A DNA stretch of 64,000 nt. Source: an uncultured Clostridia bacterium. Its GTDB lineage: Bacteria; Bacillota; Clostridia; Christensenellales; Pumilibacteraceae. Positions 16,662 to 26,592 of the stretch are shown here, in pieces. The stretch is from NCBI GenBank assembly GCA_948440265.1, contig CAOJOK010000001.1, forward strand, positions 124,001 to 188,000, written 5' to 3'. Position numbers and translations under genes: made by a program. The notes under the pieces are model-generated. The model was not told the DNA's origin. It searched no databases and was given only the letters and a program-made list of their open reading frames with translations. Each line of letters begins with the position of its first letter. The first letter of the stretch is position 1.

Positions 16662-18746
16662 ATGAATTACAGAGTTTTTGAAACTGAAATCGGCGGAAGG
16701 AAAGTAACCGTCGAAACGGGAAAATACGCACAGCAAGCCAACGGTTCGTGCATAATCAGATGCGGCGATACGGTCGTTATGACAAACGTAACTATGTCGC
16801 AGCAGCCGCGTCCGGGAATGGATTTCTTTCCGCTCGGCGTCGACTTCGAAGAAAAAATGTATTCCGTGGGTAAAATACCCGGCGGATTTAAAAAGAGAGA
16901 GGGCAGAGCAAGCGATAAGGCGATTTTGACTTCCCGCCTTATAGACAGACCCATTCGTCCGCTTTTCCCGAAAGGTCTTTTCAACGACGTGGCGGTTGTC
17001 GCAACCGCGCTTTCGGTCGATACGAATATTCCGCCCGAAGTTTTCGGAATGATAGGTTCGTCGATTGCGCTCTCCATTTCCGATATTCCGTTTTTCGGAC
17101 CTACAGGTTCGGTGGTTGTCGGCTATGTGGACGGCGAATACGTTATAAACCCCGACAACGAACAGCGAGCTAAAAGCCTTATGCACGTCACCGTGTCCGG
17201 AACAAAAGATGCCATAATGATGGTGGAAGCAGGCGCGCAGGAAGTGAGCGAAGACGTTATGCTCGGCGGCATAATGTTTGCGCATAAGGAAATCAAAAAG
17301 CAAGTCGAATTCATAAACGGCATAGTGGCGGAAATAGGCAAGCCCAAGCTTGAAATGGAGCTTTACAAGGTTGCCGAAGAAATCGATAAAGACGTTCGCG
17401 CTTATGCAGGCAAAAAGCTGGATAAGGCTCTCAAAGAAACGGACAGAGAGAAACGTCAGGCACTGCAGGATGAAGTGGATGCCGATGCTTTGGAGTATTT
17501 CGCGGAAAAATATCCCGAAAAAGAGAGAGAAATAAAAGACACTCTCTATATAATGACGAAAGAAAAAGTTCGTGCGAAAATCTTGAACGACGGCTTCCGT
17601 CCCGACGGAAGAAAGCTGACGGAAATACGCGATATATGGTGCGAAGTCGGCGTATTGCCTCGCGTGCACGGCAGTGCGGTGTTCACAAGAGGTCAGTCGC
17701 AGGCTCTTTCAAGTTGTACGCTCGGAACGATATCTGAAGTTCAGAAACTGGAAAATCTCGATGACGAAACGTTCAAGAGATATATGCACCACTATAATTT
17801 CCCGCCTTACAGCACGGGCGAAGCAAAGCCTATGCGTGCTCCGGGAAGACGCGAAATCGGTCACGGCGCACTTGCGGAACGCGCTTTGGAACCTGTTATA
17901 CCGAGCGAAGAAGAGTTCCCGTATGCTATAAGAACGGTCAGCGAAATATTGAGCTCCAACGGTTCGACCTCTCAGGCAAGCGTCTGCGGTTCCTGCTTGG
18001 CTCTTATGGATGCAGGCGTTCCCATCAAAGCACCTGTCGCAGGTATTGCTATGGGACTTATAAAGGACGAGCCTACGGGACGCGTTGCCATTCTTTCCGA
18101 TATTCAGGGCTTGGAAGACTTCCTCGGCGATATGGACTTCAAAGTAGCCGGTACGGAAAAAGGCATAACCGCCATTCAAATGGATATAAAGATAAAGGGT
18201 ATCGACGAAAACATACTCCGTACGGCATTGGGACAGGCTCGCGAAGGTAGAATGCATATTCTCGGAAAAATGCTTGCCGTTCTCGATAAGCCGCGCGCAG
18301 AGCTTTCCAAGTGGGCGCCGAAGATAATCAGCTTCTCAATAGACCCTGAAAAAATCGGCGACGTAATCGGTAAGAGCGGTAAAGTTATCAATAAAATAAT
18401 CGATATAACAGGCGTTAAAATCGATATTTCGGACGACGGCAAGGTGTTTATCGCAACCAACGATTTGGAAATGGCGGACAAAGCAAAGAAGATTGTTATG
18501 ACCATTGTGGATAACGTCAAAGTCGGCGAAGTTTACGAAGGCAGTGTGGTCAAAATTATGGACTTCGGAGCATTCGTGGAACTTGTTCCGGGAAAAGACG
18601 GTATGATACACATATCCAAGCTGTCCAAACGCCGTGTGGAAAAGGTCACCGACGTAGTCGACGTGGGCGACAAGGTGGAAGTGGAAGTCATCAAAATCGA
18701 CGAGAAAGGCAGAATAGATTTGAAGTTGAGAAAAAAACTCGATTGA
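16662..18746 (+). CDS. pnp: Polyribonucleotide nucleotidyltransferase (PNPase)
   Basis: 694 aa. Two RNase PH domains (about residues 5-215 and 305-530) flank an alpha-helical linker; a KH domain (PEKIGDVIGKSGKVINKI, about 555-580) and an S1 domain (VGEVYEGSVVKIMDFGAFVEL, about 620-690) follow. PNPase degrades RNA 3' to 5' by phosphorolysis. AGGAG precedes the ATG. It follows rpsO and precedes ylxY and the M16 peptidase gene, the same order as in Bacillus. Confidence 0.98.
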   Translation: MNYRVFETEIGGRKVTVETGKYAQQANGSCIIRCGDTVVMTNVTMSQQPRPGMDFFPLGVDFEEKMYSVGKIPGGFKKREGRASDKAILTSRLIDRPIRPLFPKGLFNDVAVVATALSVDTNIPPEVFGMIGSSIALSISDIPFFGPTGSVVVGYVDGEYVINPDNEQRAKSLMHVTVSGTKDAIMMVEAGAQEVSEDVMLGGIMFAHKEIKKQVEFINGIVAEIGKPKLEMELYKVAEEIDKDVRAYAGKKLDKALKETDREKRQALQDEVDADALEYFAEKYPEKEREIKDTLYIMTKEKVRAKILNDGFRPDGRKLTEIRDIWCEVGVLPRVHGSAVFTRGQSQALSSCTLGTISEVQKLENLDDETFKRYMHHYNFPPYSTGEAKPMRAPGRREIGHGALAERALEPVIPSEEEFPYAIRTVSEILSSNGSTSQASVCGSCLALMDAGVPIKAPVAGIAMGLIKDEPTGRVAILSDIQGLEDFLGDMDFKVAGTEKGITAIQMDIKIKGIDENILRTALGQAREGRMHILGKMLAVLDKPRAELSKWAPKIISFSIDPEKIGDVIGKSGKVINKIIDITGVKIDISDDGKVFIATNDLEMADKAKKIVMTIVDNVKVGEVYEGSVVKIMDFGAFVELVPGKDGMIHISKLSKRRVEKVTDVVDVGDKVEVEVIKIDEKGRIDLKLRKKLD

Positions 18747-18789
18747 GATAATTCGGCTATATAAAGGGCATAAGGCGGCAGCTTTCGTG

Positions 18790-18810
18790 AATATGATATA
18801 ATATCATATT
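18790..18810 (+). promoter_or_regulatory. Perfect palindrome overlapping a -10-like box upstream of ylxY
   Basis: Ten-bp arms around a single central A, centred on a TATAAT-like hexamer 15-35 nt before the TTG start. No good -35 box sits at the usual spacing. It is a candidate operator or an activator-dependent promoter; which protein would bind is unknown. Confidence 0.45.
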
Positions 18811-18824
18811 AGAGAGGTGCCGCT

Positions 18825-19526
18825 TTGATTAAGGAAAAGACTTTCCGAAACGTAGTTGTTAATGTAGTTATAGCCGCATTGGTGTGCGGTGTCGCTATAA
18901 CGGGCATAGTTTTGAATAATAAGACAATAAACGTAAATGACCCCGCACCGCTTTATCGCGGCAACAGTGAAGATAAAGTTTCTCTTATGATAAACGTCTA
19001 TTGGGGAACGGAATATCTGGAACCGATGTTGGATATATTGAAAGAAAAGGGCGTGAAAACCACGTTTTTTGTGGGCGGTATGTGGGTTGCCGAAAATGAA
19101 AAATTGCTGAAACGCATATATGACGACGGTCACGAAATCGCAAATCACGGGTATTACCATAAAGACCACAAAAAACTGTCCGACAAACGGTGCGAAGAAG
19201 AAATAAGCATAACGCATAAATTAGTCAGTGCCGTTGTCGGCGTGGAAATGAATTTATTTGCGCCGCCGTCTGGCTCATACAACAGCAGTACGGTCAAAAT
19301 CGCCGAAAAACTCGGCTATCAGACTATAATGTGGTCTCTCGATACCATCGATTGGCGGGACAAAGATACGGAACTGATTTATACGCGCGCAACCAAAAAA
19401 ATCAAGGGCGGCGATTTTGTACTAATGCACCCGACCGCGAATACGTTGCAGGCTCTTGGACGAATAATCGATACGATAACGGCAAAAGGTCTTACCGTGT
19501 CTACGGTGTCGGACGTTCTCGGCTGA
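18825..19526 (+). CDS. ylxY: YlxY-like polysaccharide deacetylase-fold protein
   Basis: 233 aa. An N-terminal membrane anchor (about 9-31) is followed by a NodB-homology domain. Motif 1, normally TFDDG with the catalytic base and metal Asp, is replaced by MINVYWGTEYL; the HxxxH-type motif 2 (NHGYYHKDH), APPSGSYN and DTIDWRD remain. Loss of the Asp pair is known in the sporulation-associated YlxY group, so deacetylase activity is doubtful. Start is TTG with GAGAGGTG upstream. Its place directly after pnp and before an M16 peptidase matches the Bacillus pnp-ylxY-mlpA locus. Confidence 0.88.
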   Translation: MIKEKTFRNVVVNVVIAALVCGVAITGIVLNNKTINVNDPAPLYRGNSEDKVSLMINVYWGTEYLEPMLDILKEKGVKTTFFVGGMWVAENEKLLKRIYDDGHEIANHGYYHKDHKKLSDKRCEEEISITHKLVSAVVGVEMNLFAPPSGSYNSSTVKIAEKLGYQTIMWSLDTIDWRDKDTELIYTRATKKIKGGDFVLMHPTANTLQALGRIIDTITAKGLTVSTVSDVLG

Positions 19527-19598
19527 TTTTTGTGAGATAAATCCGACCAATCGGGACGATACTATAAGAATAAGCGCATTTTGCGCAAAGGAGAGCAA

Positions 19599-20858
19599 AT
19601 GAGCAAAATATTGCGATATGAAAGCGGTTTGAAAGTGGCTGTCGAAAATATCCCGTCGCTTCGTTCGGTATCCGTAGGCTATTGGGCTGGCGTGGGTTCG
19701 AGCAAAGAGACTCCCGACATCAACGGACTGTCGCATTTTACCGAACATATGATGTTTAAGGGAACGAGCAAATATTCCCCTTCGGAGATAGCACGCCGTT
19801 TCGATGCAATGGGAACCGTGTCCAACGCATTTACAGGCAAGGAAATGACTTGCTACTATGTAAAGACGATTGACGAATACTTGCAGCCGAGCTTCGAATT
19901 GCTGTCGGATTTACTGTTCGATTCTTCTTTTCCCGATGCCGAATTGGATAGGGAGAGAAAGGTCATAGTCGAAGAAATCAATATGGTGGAAGACGCTCCC
20001 GAAGATATATGTTACGATATGATTTCTTCCGCGGTTTATAAGGACAATAAACTCGGGCAGACCATTCTCGGACCTATTGACAACGTCAAACGGTTCGGGG
20101 CAAAAGATATTCGCCGCTTTATGAGAGAGTTTTATACTCCTTCCAATATGGTCATAACAATGGCAGGCTGCGTGACGGAAAAACAGGCGGATGAACTGGT
20201 GAAAAAGTACTGCCTGAACAGACTCGAAAAAGGCACTTCCTGCTCGCAGTATGAGCCGCGGCATAAAATAGAGTCGGACTGTATTTATAAAGTTAAGGAC
20301 TTCGAACAGAGCAATATTGCAATAGCATATCCGTCTATATCGCTTGACGACGAAAGATTTATGCGTCAGGCATTTTTGAGCTTGATACTCGGCGGCGGAA
20401 TGTCATCGCGACTTTTCCAGTCCGTAAGGGAACAGTCCGGTCTGGCTTACAGCATATATTCTATGCCGACGACGTATCGCAACAACGGCTCATTAAACAT
20501 ATTTGTAAACATAACGCCGAAAAACACAAAAGACGTCGTTAAAAAGATAAGGGCGGAAGTGGACAGGCTTGTATGCGACGGCATAACGGACGAGGAGTAC
20601 GAGCGCGCTAAAATTCAGTTGAAAACGTCTTGTATTTTCGGTTTTGAAAATCCCCAAAGCATTATGACCTCACTCGCCAAACCGCTTTTGATGCTTGATA
20701 AGGATTATAATCTCGACAGTAAAATTGCGGAAATCGAAGCCGTAACCAAAAAACAGGTGAATGATTTCGCAAAAGAGATTTTAAAAACGGATAAAGTTTG
20801 TGCGGCATACGTCGGAAAACATACCGATGTCGATATTTTAAATATTTTGAAGAACTGA
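19599..20858 (+). CDS. M16 family zinc peptidase (YmxG/MlpA-like)
   Basis: 419 aa. The inverted zinc motif HFTEH lies in GLSHFTEHMMFKGT (about residues 45-57), with the distal Glu in REKVIVEEINMVEDAPED-type sequence about 75 residues later. The C-terminal domain contains GGGMSSRLFQSVREQSGLAYSI. This is the processing-peptidase-like family found next to pnp in Firmicutes; its substrate is uncertain. ATG 19599 has AAAGGAG upstream; the frame extends to a TTG at 19581 without a ribosome site. Confidence 0.92.
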   Translation: MSKILRYESGLKVAVENIPSLRSVSVGYWAGVGSSKETPDINGLSHFTEHMMFKGTSKYSPSEIARRFDAMGTVSNAFTGKEMTCYYVKTIDEYLQPSFELLSDLLFDSSFPDAELDRERKVIVEEINMVEDAPEDICYDMISSAVYKDNKLGQTILGPIDNVKRFGAKDIRRFMREFYTPSNMVITMAGCVTEKQADELVKKYCLNRLEKGTSCSQYEPRHKIESDCIYKVKDFEQSNIAIAYPSISLDDERFMRQAFLSLILGGGMSSRLFQSVREQSGLAYSIYSMPTTYRNNGSLNIFVNITPKNTKDVVKKIRAEVDRLVCDGITDEEYERAKIQLKTSCIFGFENPQSIMTSLAKPLLMLDKDYNLDSKIAEIEAVTKKQVNDFAKEILKTDKVCAAYVGKHTDVDILNILKN

Positions 20859-20860
20859 TT

Positions 20861-21214
20861 ATGGATAGATTACAGGAATTATTGAATAGACAAAAGGAAT
20901 TGGACGGCTTCATAGCAGGCAGAAGACATTTGGATTTCGACGGCAAAGAATGGGCGCGAAAAAAATGCGTCGCTATGATTGTCGAAGCGTCCGAACTTCT
21001 CGACGAGATAGGCTATAAGTGGTGGAAAGAGCCGAAAAAGGATAACGATGCAGAGCTTAAAGAAGAGATAATCGATATCCTGCATTTCTTTTTGGGGATA
21101 TGCAACGATATCGGTTTATCGTCCGATGATATTTATGAAATTTATATGAAAAAGAACGACGAAAATCATAAGCGTCAGACGGGTAAATCGAATAAAAAGG
21201 GCTATAAGTCTTAA
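20861..21214 (+). CDS. Dimeric dUTPase-like all-alpha NTP pyrophosphatase
   Basis: 117 aa, all-helical MazG/dUTPase_2 superfamily. Metal-binding acidic motifs appear as VEASELLDEIGYKWWKE and, about 20 residues later, LKEEIIDILHFFLG. It likely hydrolyses dUTP to dUMP plus pyrophosphate, or another non-canonical NTP. It starts 2 nt after the M16 peptidase stop and so is co-transcribed. The short length fits compact Clostridial members. Confidence 0.78.
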   Translation: MDRLQELLNRQKELDGFIAGRRHLDFDGKEWARKKCVAMIVEASELLDEIGYKWWKEPKKDNDAELKEEIIDILHFFLGICNDIGLSSDDIYEIYMKKNDENHKRQTGKSNKKGYKS

Positions 21215-21297
21215 TTTTTTATTTCTTTACATATAATGGGAATATCTTTTTTGAAAGTGCGATAAAAAATAAAATTCGTAAAAGTCCCGTCAAACGG

Positions 21298-21326
21298 TTG
21301 AAAAAGACAGTGCTATATGATATAAT
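21298..21326 (+). promoter_or_regulatory. Sigma-A promoter for the ftsK-rimO-pgsA-cinA(-recA) cluster
   Basis: TTGAAA (21298-21303), 17-bp spacer, TATAAT (21321-21326); the ftsK TTG start is 35 nt downstream. Confidence 0.82.
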
Positions 21327-21361
21327 GTAACGAGAGAAATTCGGGACGGAAGGATACTGCT

Positions 21362-24300
21362 TTGAATAAACGGCATACCGATAGAAGAAGTAAGAGAAAC
21401 AGCAGTAATGACTTGATAGGCATTGCGGTAATCGTTGTGTCTGCATTTTTTTTGTTGTGTATAATCATTCCGATAGTGCTTGGTGCTGTCGGTTATTTTA
21501 TCCGCGGAGTAATACTCGGCGTTTTCGGCTTGTTTGCATATCCGCTTTTTTTGGGTACTCTGATTCTCGGCATAGCTCTTATGCGGGATTTAAGATTGCA
21601 AATATCTTTAAAAAATAAGATATGTATCGGTATCATAGCTTTCTGTGCAATGATGATTTTGCAGTTAGCAACCTCGTTTTCGTATATCGGCGAAGGGTTT
21701 TCTCACTATATTTCGTCCGTGTATGCAAATAAGTATACTGCAGGCGGAGTGCTTTTCGGCGTATTGGCATACGGTTTTCAGGCTGCCGTAACACAGGTTT
21801 TTGCTTACATTCTTTTAAGTACAGGCATAGTAGTATGCGCTTTGATTATGCTTGATGTGTTCCGCAGATTCGGCAAGAAAGAACAAAAAGAGCCGATTGT
21901 CGAAGAACGCAAAAAAGCCACATTCGAAAAGAGCGACGCTCCTGCGCGTATGGTAAAACCTATTGAAAATAACGGCTTGTTTGTGGGAAACATAGTTCAT
22001 ACTCAAAATACAAATCCCGTCCATACCGACGGCGGCAATTTCGGCGATATGCGTACATCGGAGCCGAAAAAAACCTATGTGCGAAACGATACTCCTTCGG
22101 CTGCGGCCGACGGAAATACGATGTTCGGCGGATATAATACGGTTGCGGAAAAGTACGGCGTAAAACCTGTCGAATATAAATCCGAAAAAGATAATTCTGT
22201 CAGAAGCGGTTTTGTCGGTTATAACAGTTACGAAGACGAGCATTTGTCGGACCGTGAAAGGGCGCATAAGCGGCTTTTCGGAAAGAAAGACGAAAGCGCG
22301 AGAAGCTATTTGAATAATATAAACCCTATGATTACCAACGGGTTTACTTCTCAGACTGCGCGTACGGAAAACATCTCGGCAAGCGATTATAACTATACAT
22401 CAGGCGTAGTAACGCCTTCTCCCGTTGTAACGCCGCCCGAGATAAAGAATGCGCGCCCTCCGAAGATAGTGCACTCCGAACAACCTACAACTCCTTTTTA
22501 CGAAGTTGTTATTCCTGCGACCAAAGATATGTCGAGCGCTTATGTCGGCGGAGAAATTACCGACGGCGAAGCCGTGTCGAGACAATTGGCGGAAACACAT
22601 AGTGAAGAAGCCAAATTCGATTTCGATAAGGGCAATGGCGTGAAACCTGCCACGTTCACCCCGATAGAGCGCCCGATAGAAGAGAAAAAGGAATTGCCGC
22701 CGATAATAAACGGAGACGATTACGGGAAAAAGCAAACGCAGAATTTTGTCTGCAATGAGGAAGTAAAGCCCGAACCGAAAAAGGTGGAAGAAGTTAAGCG
22801 CCGTTACGACGACGTTCCGACTTTGGCAATGATAGACGAGCCGCAGATTGAGGACGGATTGTATTCCAATAGCGAACCGCTTGCTCCCATTGAAGACGGT
22901 TCGATGTTCGGTATCCGGCAGGCGCGTGAATCCAAATCCCAAAATTTGTATGAAACAGAAGATAAGAATACGTCGCGATTTGACGCAGGCAGTGAAACAA
23001 TAGATAAAAAAGACGATTTTGCAAAGCAGTCCGGTTTTAATTATTCCGATGAAGTGGAAGATTTATCGGAAGTTTCTCGTATGTCCGATACGGATAATAC
23101 GGGGTATTACGTCACCGACGATGTACTGCCGATAGTCGAACCGCCGCCGCCCGTAATTCCGAAAAATAAAGTGCGTCAGCAGTTGGATTTTACCGACATA
23201 GTGATAAAGCAGGACGAGCAGCCCAAACCCAAGCCCAAAAAGAAGTCGGCAAAATATGTACCGCCTCCGTTTGAACTTTTGGAGTGCGATACGACCGACC
23301 CTGCAATATTCAGCGGCGATGTCTCCGAAAAGGCAAAAATACTTGAAGAGACGCTGGAAAGCTTGAAATTGCCTGCGAAGGTTTCGGGTATCACAATCGG
23401 CCCTGCCGTTACGCGCTATGAACTTGAGGTTCCGCCGGGAACGTCCGTTCGAAAAATAGACGGCTTTGCGTCGGATATAGAGTATAATTTGGCGAGCAAC
23501 GGAAAAATCCGTATAGAAACGCCTATACCGGGCAAGCGTGCCGTAGGCATAGAAGTCCCCAATATAGATATAGCTACCGTCGGCTTGAGAGACCTGCTTG
23601 AATGTAAAGAGTTCCAATCCGCATCGTCTCCCGTGACTTTGGCAATAGGAAAGGATATTGCCGGAAACAATATTATCTGTAATTTGGAAAAGATGCCGCA
23701 CTTGCTGATAGCCGGTGCAACGAACAGCGGTAAAAGCGCTTGCTTGAACTCCATAATAACGAGTATTCTTTATAAGGCGTCGCCCGACGAAGTGCGTTTG
23801 ATTCTCATAGACCCGAAAGAAGTCGAATTCAGAATATATCAGGATATGCCGCATTTGCTTATCAAAGATATAATAAGCGAGACCGACCAGGCGATAAGAG
23901 CATTCAAGTGGGCAAAGAACGAAATGGACAGGCGTTATAAGCTGTTAAGCCGTTATTATGCCCGTAACATTCAAGAGTTCAATGCAAATGCCTGCGTAAA
24001 AGACGGCATAGAAGAAAAAATGCCGCGTATCGTTATAATAGTCGACGAGCTGTGCGAACTTATGATGTCTTCGAATCGTAAGGACTTGGAAGATAAAATT
24101 ATGAGTATGGCGCAGAAAGCCCGTGCCGCGGGTATTCATTTGATTCTTGCGACTCAAAGACCATCCGTAGACGTTATTACGGGCACAATAAAAGCCAACT
24201 TGCCCAGCCGTATAGCTTTCTCTGTTACGAGCTTTAACGATTCGAGAACCATTCTCGACCAGGGCGGCGCAGAATCGCTGCTCGGCAGAGGAGATATGTT

Positions 24301-24718
24301 ATACTCTCCGGCAGATATGGCACAGCCCAAACGCGTGCAGGGCGCATTTATCAAGAGCAAAGAAGTCGAAGACGTCGTAAACTATGTCAAATCGCATAAT
24401 ACTTCCGATTATGACAGCTCGGTTGAAGATTTGATAATGACGGAAGAAACTCCCGTTACCGACAATGCAGGCGGCGGCGACGACGATGAAGAATTCGACC
24501 CGCTCATCAAAGACGTGCTTCGCAGAGTAATCGAAACGGGGCAGGCGTCGACGTCTATGATTCAGCGTCGGTTTTCGGTCGGCTATGCTCGTGCGTCGAG
24601 AATAATAGACCAAATGGAAATGCACCATTTTATAGGTCCGCTCGAGGGCTCCAATAAGCCGCGCGAAGTATATATAACTGCAGAGCAATTCAGAGAGACT
24701 TTCGGCGAAGATATATGA
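21362..24718 (+). CDS. ftsK: DNA translocase FtsK/SpoIIIE
   Basis: 1118 aa, about 300 longer than Bacillus SpoIIIE. Four N-terminal membrane helices (about residues 18-165), then a very long Pro/Glu/Asp-rich linker (about 170-620). The RecA-like motor has Walker A AGATNSGKSAC and Walker B RIVIIVDELCELM. A C-terminal winged-helix gamma domain (SMIQRRFSVGYARASRIID) reads the orienting DNA sequences. It pumps chromosomal DNA through the septum during division or sporulation. Start is TTG with GGAAGGA upstream. The extra length is entirely in the linker. Its stop overlaps the rimO start. Confidence 0.95.
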   Translation: MNKRHTDRRSKRNSSNDLIGIAVIVVSAFFLLCIIIPIVLGAVGYFIRGVILGVFGLFAYPLFLGTLILGIALMRDLRLQISLKNKICIGIIAFCAMMILQLATSFSYIGEGFSHYISSVYANKYTAGGVLFGVLAYGFQAAVTQVFAYILLSTGIVVCALIMLDVFRRFGKKEQKEPIVEERKKATFEKSDAPARMVKPIENNGLFVGNIVHTQNTNPVHTDGGNFGDMRTSEPKKTYVRNDTPSAAADGNTMFGGYNTVAEKYGVKPVEYKSEKDNSVRSGFVGYNSYEDEHLSDRERAHKRLFGKKDESARSYLNNINPMITNGFTSQTARTENISASDYNYTSGVVTPSPVVTPPEIKNARPPKIVHSEQPTTPFYEVVIPATKDMSSAYVGGEITDGEAVSRQLAETHSEEAKFDFDKGNGVKPATFTPIERPIEEKKELPPIINGDDYGKKQTQNFVCNEEVKPEPKKVEEVKRRYDDVPTLAMIDEPQIEDGLYSNSEPLAPIEDGSMFGIRQARESKSQNLYETEDKNTSRFDAGSETIDKKDDFAKQSGFNYSDEVEDLSEVSRMSDTDNTGYYVTDDVLPIVEPPPPVIPKNKVRQQLDFTDIVIKQDEQPKPKPKKKSAKYVPPPFELLECDTTDPAIFSGDVSEKAKILEETLESLKLPAKVSGITIGPAVTRYELEVPPGTSVRKIDGFASDIEYNLASNGKIRIETPIPGKRAVGIEVPNIDIATVGLRDLLECKEFQSASSPVTLAIGKDIAGNNIICNLEKMPHLLIAGATNSGKSACLNSIITSILYKASPDEVRLILIDPKEVEFRIYQDMPHLLIKDIISETDQAIRAFKWAKNEMDRRYKLLSRYYARNIQEFNANACVKDGIEEKMPRIVIIVDELCELMMSSNRKDLEDKIMSMAQKARAAGIHLILATQRPSVDVITGTIKANLPSRIAFSVTSFNDSRTILDQGGAESLLGRGDMLYSPADMAQPKRVQGAFIKSKEVEDVVNYVKSHNTSDYDSSVEDLIMTEETPVTDNAGGGDDDEEFDPLIKDVLRRVIETGQASTSMIQRRFSVGYARASRIIDQMEMHHFIGPLEGSNKPREVYITAEQFRETFGEDI

Positions 24719-26022
24719 TTAAGGACGTAGCTGTCGTATCTTTGGGGTGCGATAAAAACCGAATAGACACCGAACATATGCTCTCGTATCTCAATAAGCG
24801 CGGTTATAATATTATCAATGATTGCGACAGTGCGGAAATAATCATAGTCAATACCTGTGCATTTATTCGTTCCGCCCGTGAAGAAGCCGTCGATACGATT
24901 TTGGAAATGGCGGAAAAGAAAAAGAGCTGTAAATGTAAAAAACTATTGGTTACCGGTTGTCTTCCGCAGAAATATTCTGCCGAATTGTTTGACGAATTGC
25001 CCGAAGTAGATGCTTTTTTCGGGGTAAACGATTACGATAAACTTGTCGACGTAATTGAAGCGGATGATGACGTGAGATGTGTTTGTACTGCCGGTCGGGA
25101 CCGCGTGTTTGCACAGAACCGAATCGTCACCACTCCGAGACATTATGCCTATCTTTCGGTTGCCGACGGCTGCGATAATTTCTGTACTTTCTGCACCATC
25201 CCGTCTATAAGGGGAAAATACCGCAGTCGCAGTATGGAAGATATTATCGACGAAGCAAAACACCTTATAGAAAACGGCGTTTGCGAAATTATTTTGGTGG
25301 CTCAAGACGTTACGCGCTACGGAATAGATTTGTACGGCAGATATGCTTTGGTGGAGTTATTGCGTAAGCTGTCCGAACTCGATGTAATGTGGTTGCGTTT
25401 GATGTATTGTTATCCCGAGCTTGTGACGGACGAGCTGTTAAACGAAATTGCAACCAATGTCAAGATAGCTAAATACATAGATGTGCCTATGCAGCATTAT
25501 GACGACGGCATACTCAAACTTATGAACAGGCGCTCCGATTCGGCGCAATTGAGATGTATTGCGGAAAAGACAAAGAAACTCGGCATAGCGCTTCGCACGA
25601 CGTTTATGGTGGGATTTCCAACCGAAACGGAAGAGCAGTTTCGGCGACTGTGTGACTTTGCCCGAAGTGCAGATATTGATAATATCGGTATTTTTGCTTA
25701 CAGTACGGAAGACGATACGCCTTCGGCAAAGCTTAAACCGCGGGTTCCGCTTAAAGTAAAAAGACAGCGTGTTCGCACGCTCGGGGAGATACATTTAAAT
25801 AATGCCCGTCGCCGCGGTGAAAAAGCCGTAGGAAATATTGTAGACGTCTTGTATGAAGATATCGACTACGAGCGAAATATGTTCGTCGGACGTACACAGG
25901 GTAATGCTCCCGAAATCGATTCGGTTGTATTTTTTTCCGCGGACTTCGTCGATGTGGGAAACGTGTATAAAGTCAGAATAACAGACTTTGAGGATTATGA
26001 CTTGATAGGAGAAAAAGTATAA
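24715..26022 (+). CDS. rimO: Ribosomal protein S12 methylthiotransferase RimO
   Basis: 435 aa. The MTTase N-terminal domain has the three cluster cysteines in VSLGCDKNRID, VNTCAF and VTGCLPQ. The radical SAM motif is CDNFCTFC (about residues 151-158), followed by a C-terminal TRAM domain. GCDKN rather than GCQMN marks it as RimO rather than MiaB, which is encoded separately in this window. It methylthiolates an Asp of S12. The ATG overlaps ftsK by 4 nt. Confidence 0.95.
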   Translation: MIKDVAVVSLGCDKNRIDTEHMLSYLNKRGYNIINDCDSAEIIIVNTCAFIRSAREEAVDTILEMAEKKKSCKCKKLLVTGCLPQKYSAELFDELPEVDAFFGVNDYDKLVDVIEADDDVRCVCTAGRDRVFAQNRIVTTPRHYAYLSVADGCDNFCTFCTIPSIRGKYRSRSMEDIIDEAKHLIENGVCEIILVAQDVTRYGIDLYGRYALVELLRKLSELDVMWLRLMYCYPELVTDELLNEIATNVKIAKYIDVPMQHYDDGILKLMNRRSDSAQLRCIAEKTKKLGIALRTTFMVGFPTETEEQFRRLCDFARSADIDNIGIFAYSTEDDTPSAKLKPRVPLKVKRQRVRTLGEIHLNNARRRGEKAVGNIVDVLYEDIDYERNMFVGRTQGNAPEIDSVVFFSADFVDVGNVYKVRITDFEDYDLIGEKV

Positions 26023-26592
26023 GTGAATACGCCTACGAAAATTACGATTTTCAGAATATGCTTAATACCGGTCTTCGTGTCTGTGTTTTTGATAGATGCA
26101 ATTCCGTACGGAAAGTTCATAGCGCTCGGTGTGTTTTTGATTGCCGCCGCAACTGATTGGTTGGACGGCTATCTTGCGAGAAAGAATAACCTTGTCACCG
26201 ACCTCGGAAAATTTTTGGACCCTATTGCGGACAAGCTTTTGGTGACTTCGGCATTGATACTTGTCATATTGCAGGCAAAGGAAGGCTATGCCGTCGCGCT
26301 TGCCGTTTTGGCGATAGTAATTATCGCGCGCGAACTTATGGTCAGCGGTTTCAGAATAATAGCAAGCTCGAAAAGCGTTATTTTAGCTGCCGACGGTCTC
26401 GGAAAAATAAAGACGGTTTTGCAAATGGTATCGATTATTTTCCTGCTTCCGTATGCCGATATCGTACTGTTGAACGAAACGGCAGGAAATATAATATTCT
26501 ACATCGGTTTCGGTCTTTTGTGTGCGGCAGGCTTGATGACCGTTATTTCGGGAATAAATTACGTTGTGAAAAACAGGGAAGTACTTAAATAA
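26023..26592 (+). CDS. pgsA: CDP-diacylglycerol-glycerol-3-phosphate 3-phosphatidyltransferase
   Basis: 189 aa integral membrane protein with about six helices. The CDP-alcohol phosphatidyltransferase signature DGx2ARx8Gx3Dx3D is present as DGYLARKNNLVTDLGKFLDPIAD (about residues 46-68). It makes phosphatidylglycerol phosphate. Start is GTG immediately after the rimO stop, and the stop codon abuts cinA. Confidence 0.95.
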   Translation: MNTPTKITIFRICLIPVFVSVFLIDAIPYGKFIALGVFLIAAATDWLDGYLARKNNLVTDLGKFLDPIADKLLVTSALILVILQAKEGYAVALAVLAIVIIARELMVSGFRIIASSKSVILAADGLGKIKTVLQMVSIIFLLPYADIVLLNETAGNIIFYIGFGLLCAAGLMTVISGINYVVKNREVLK

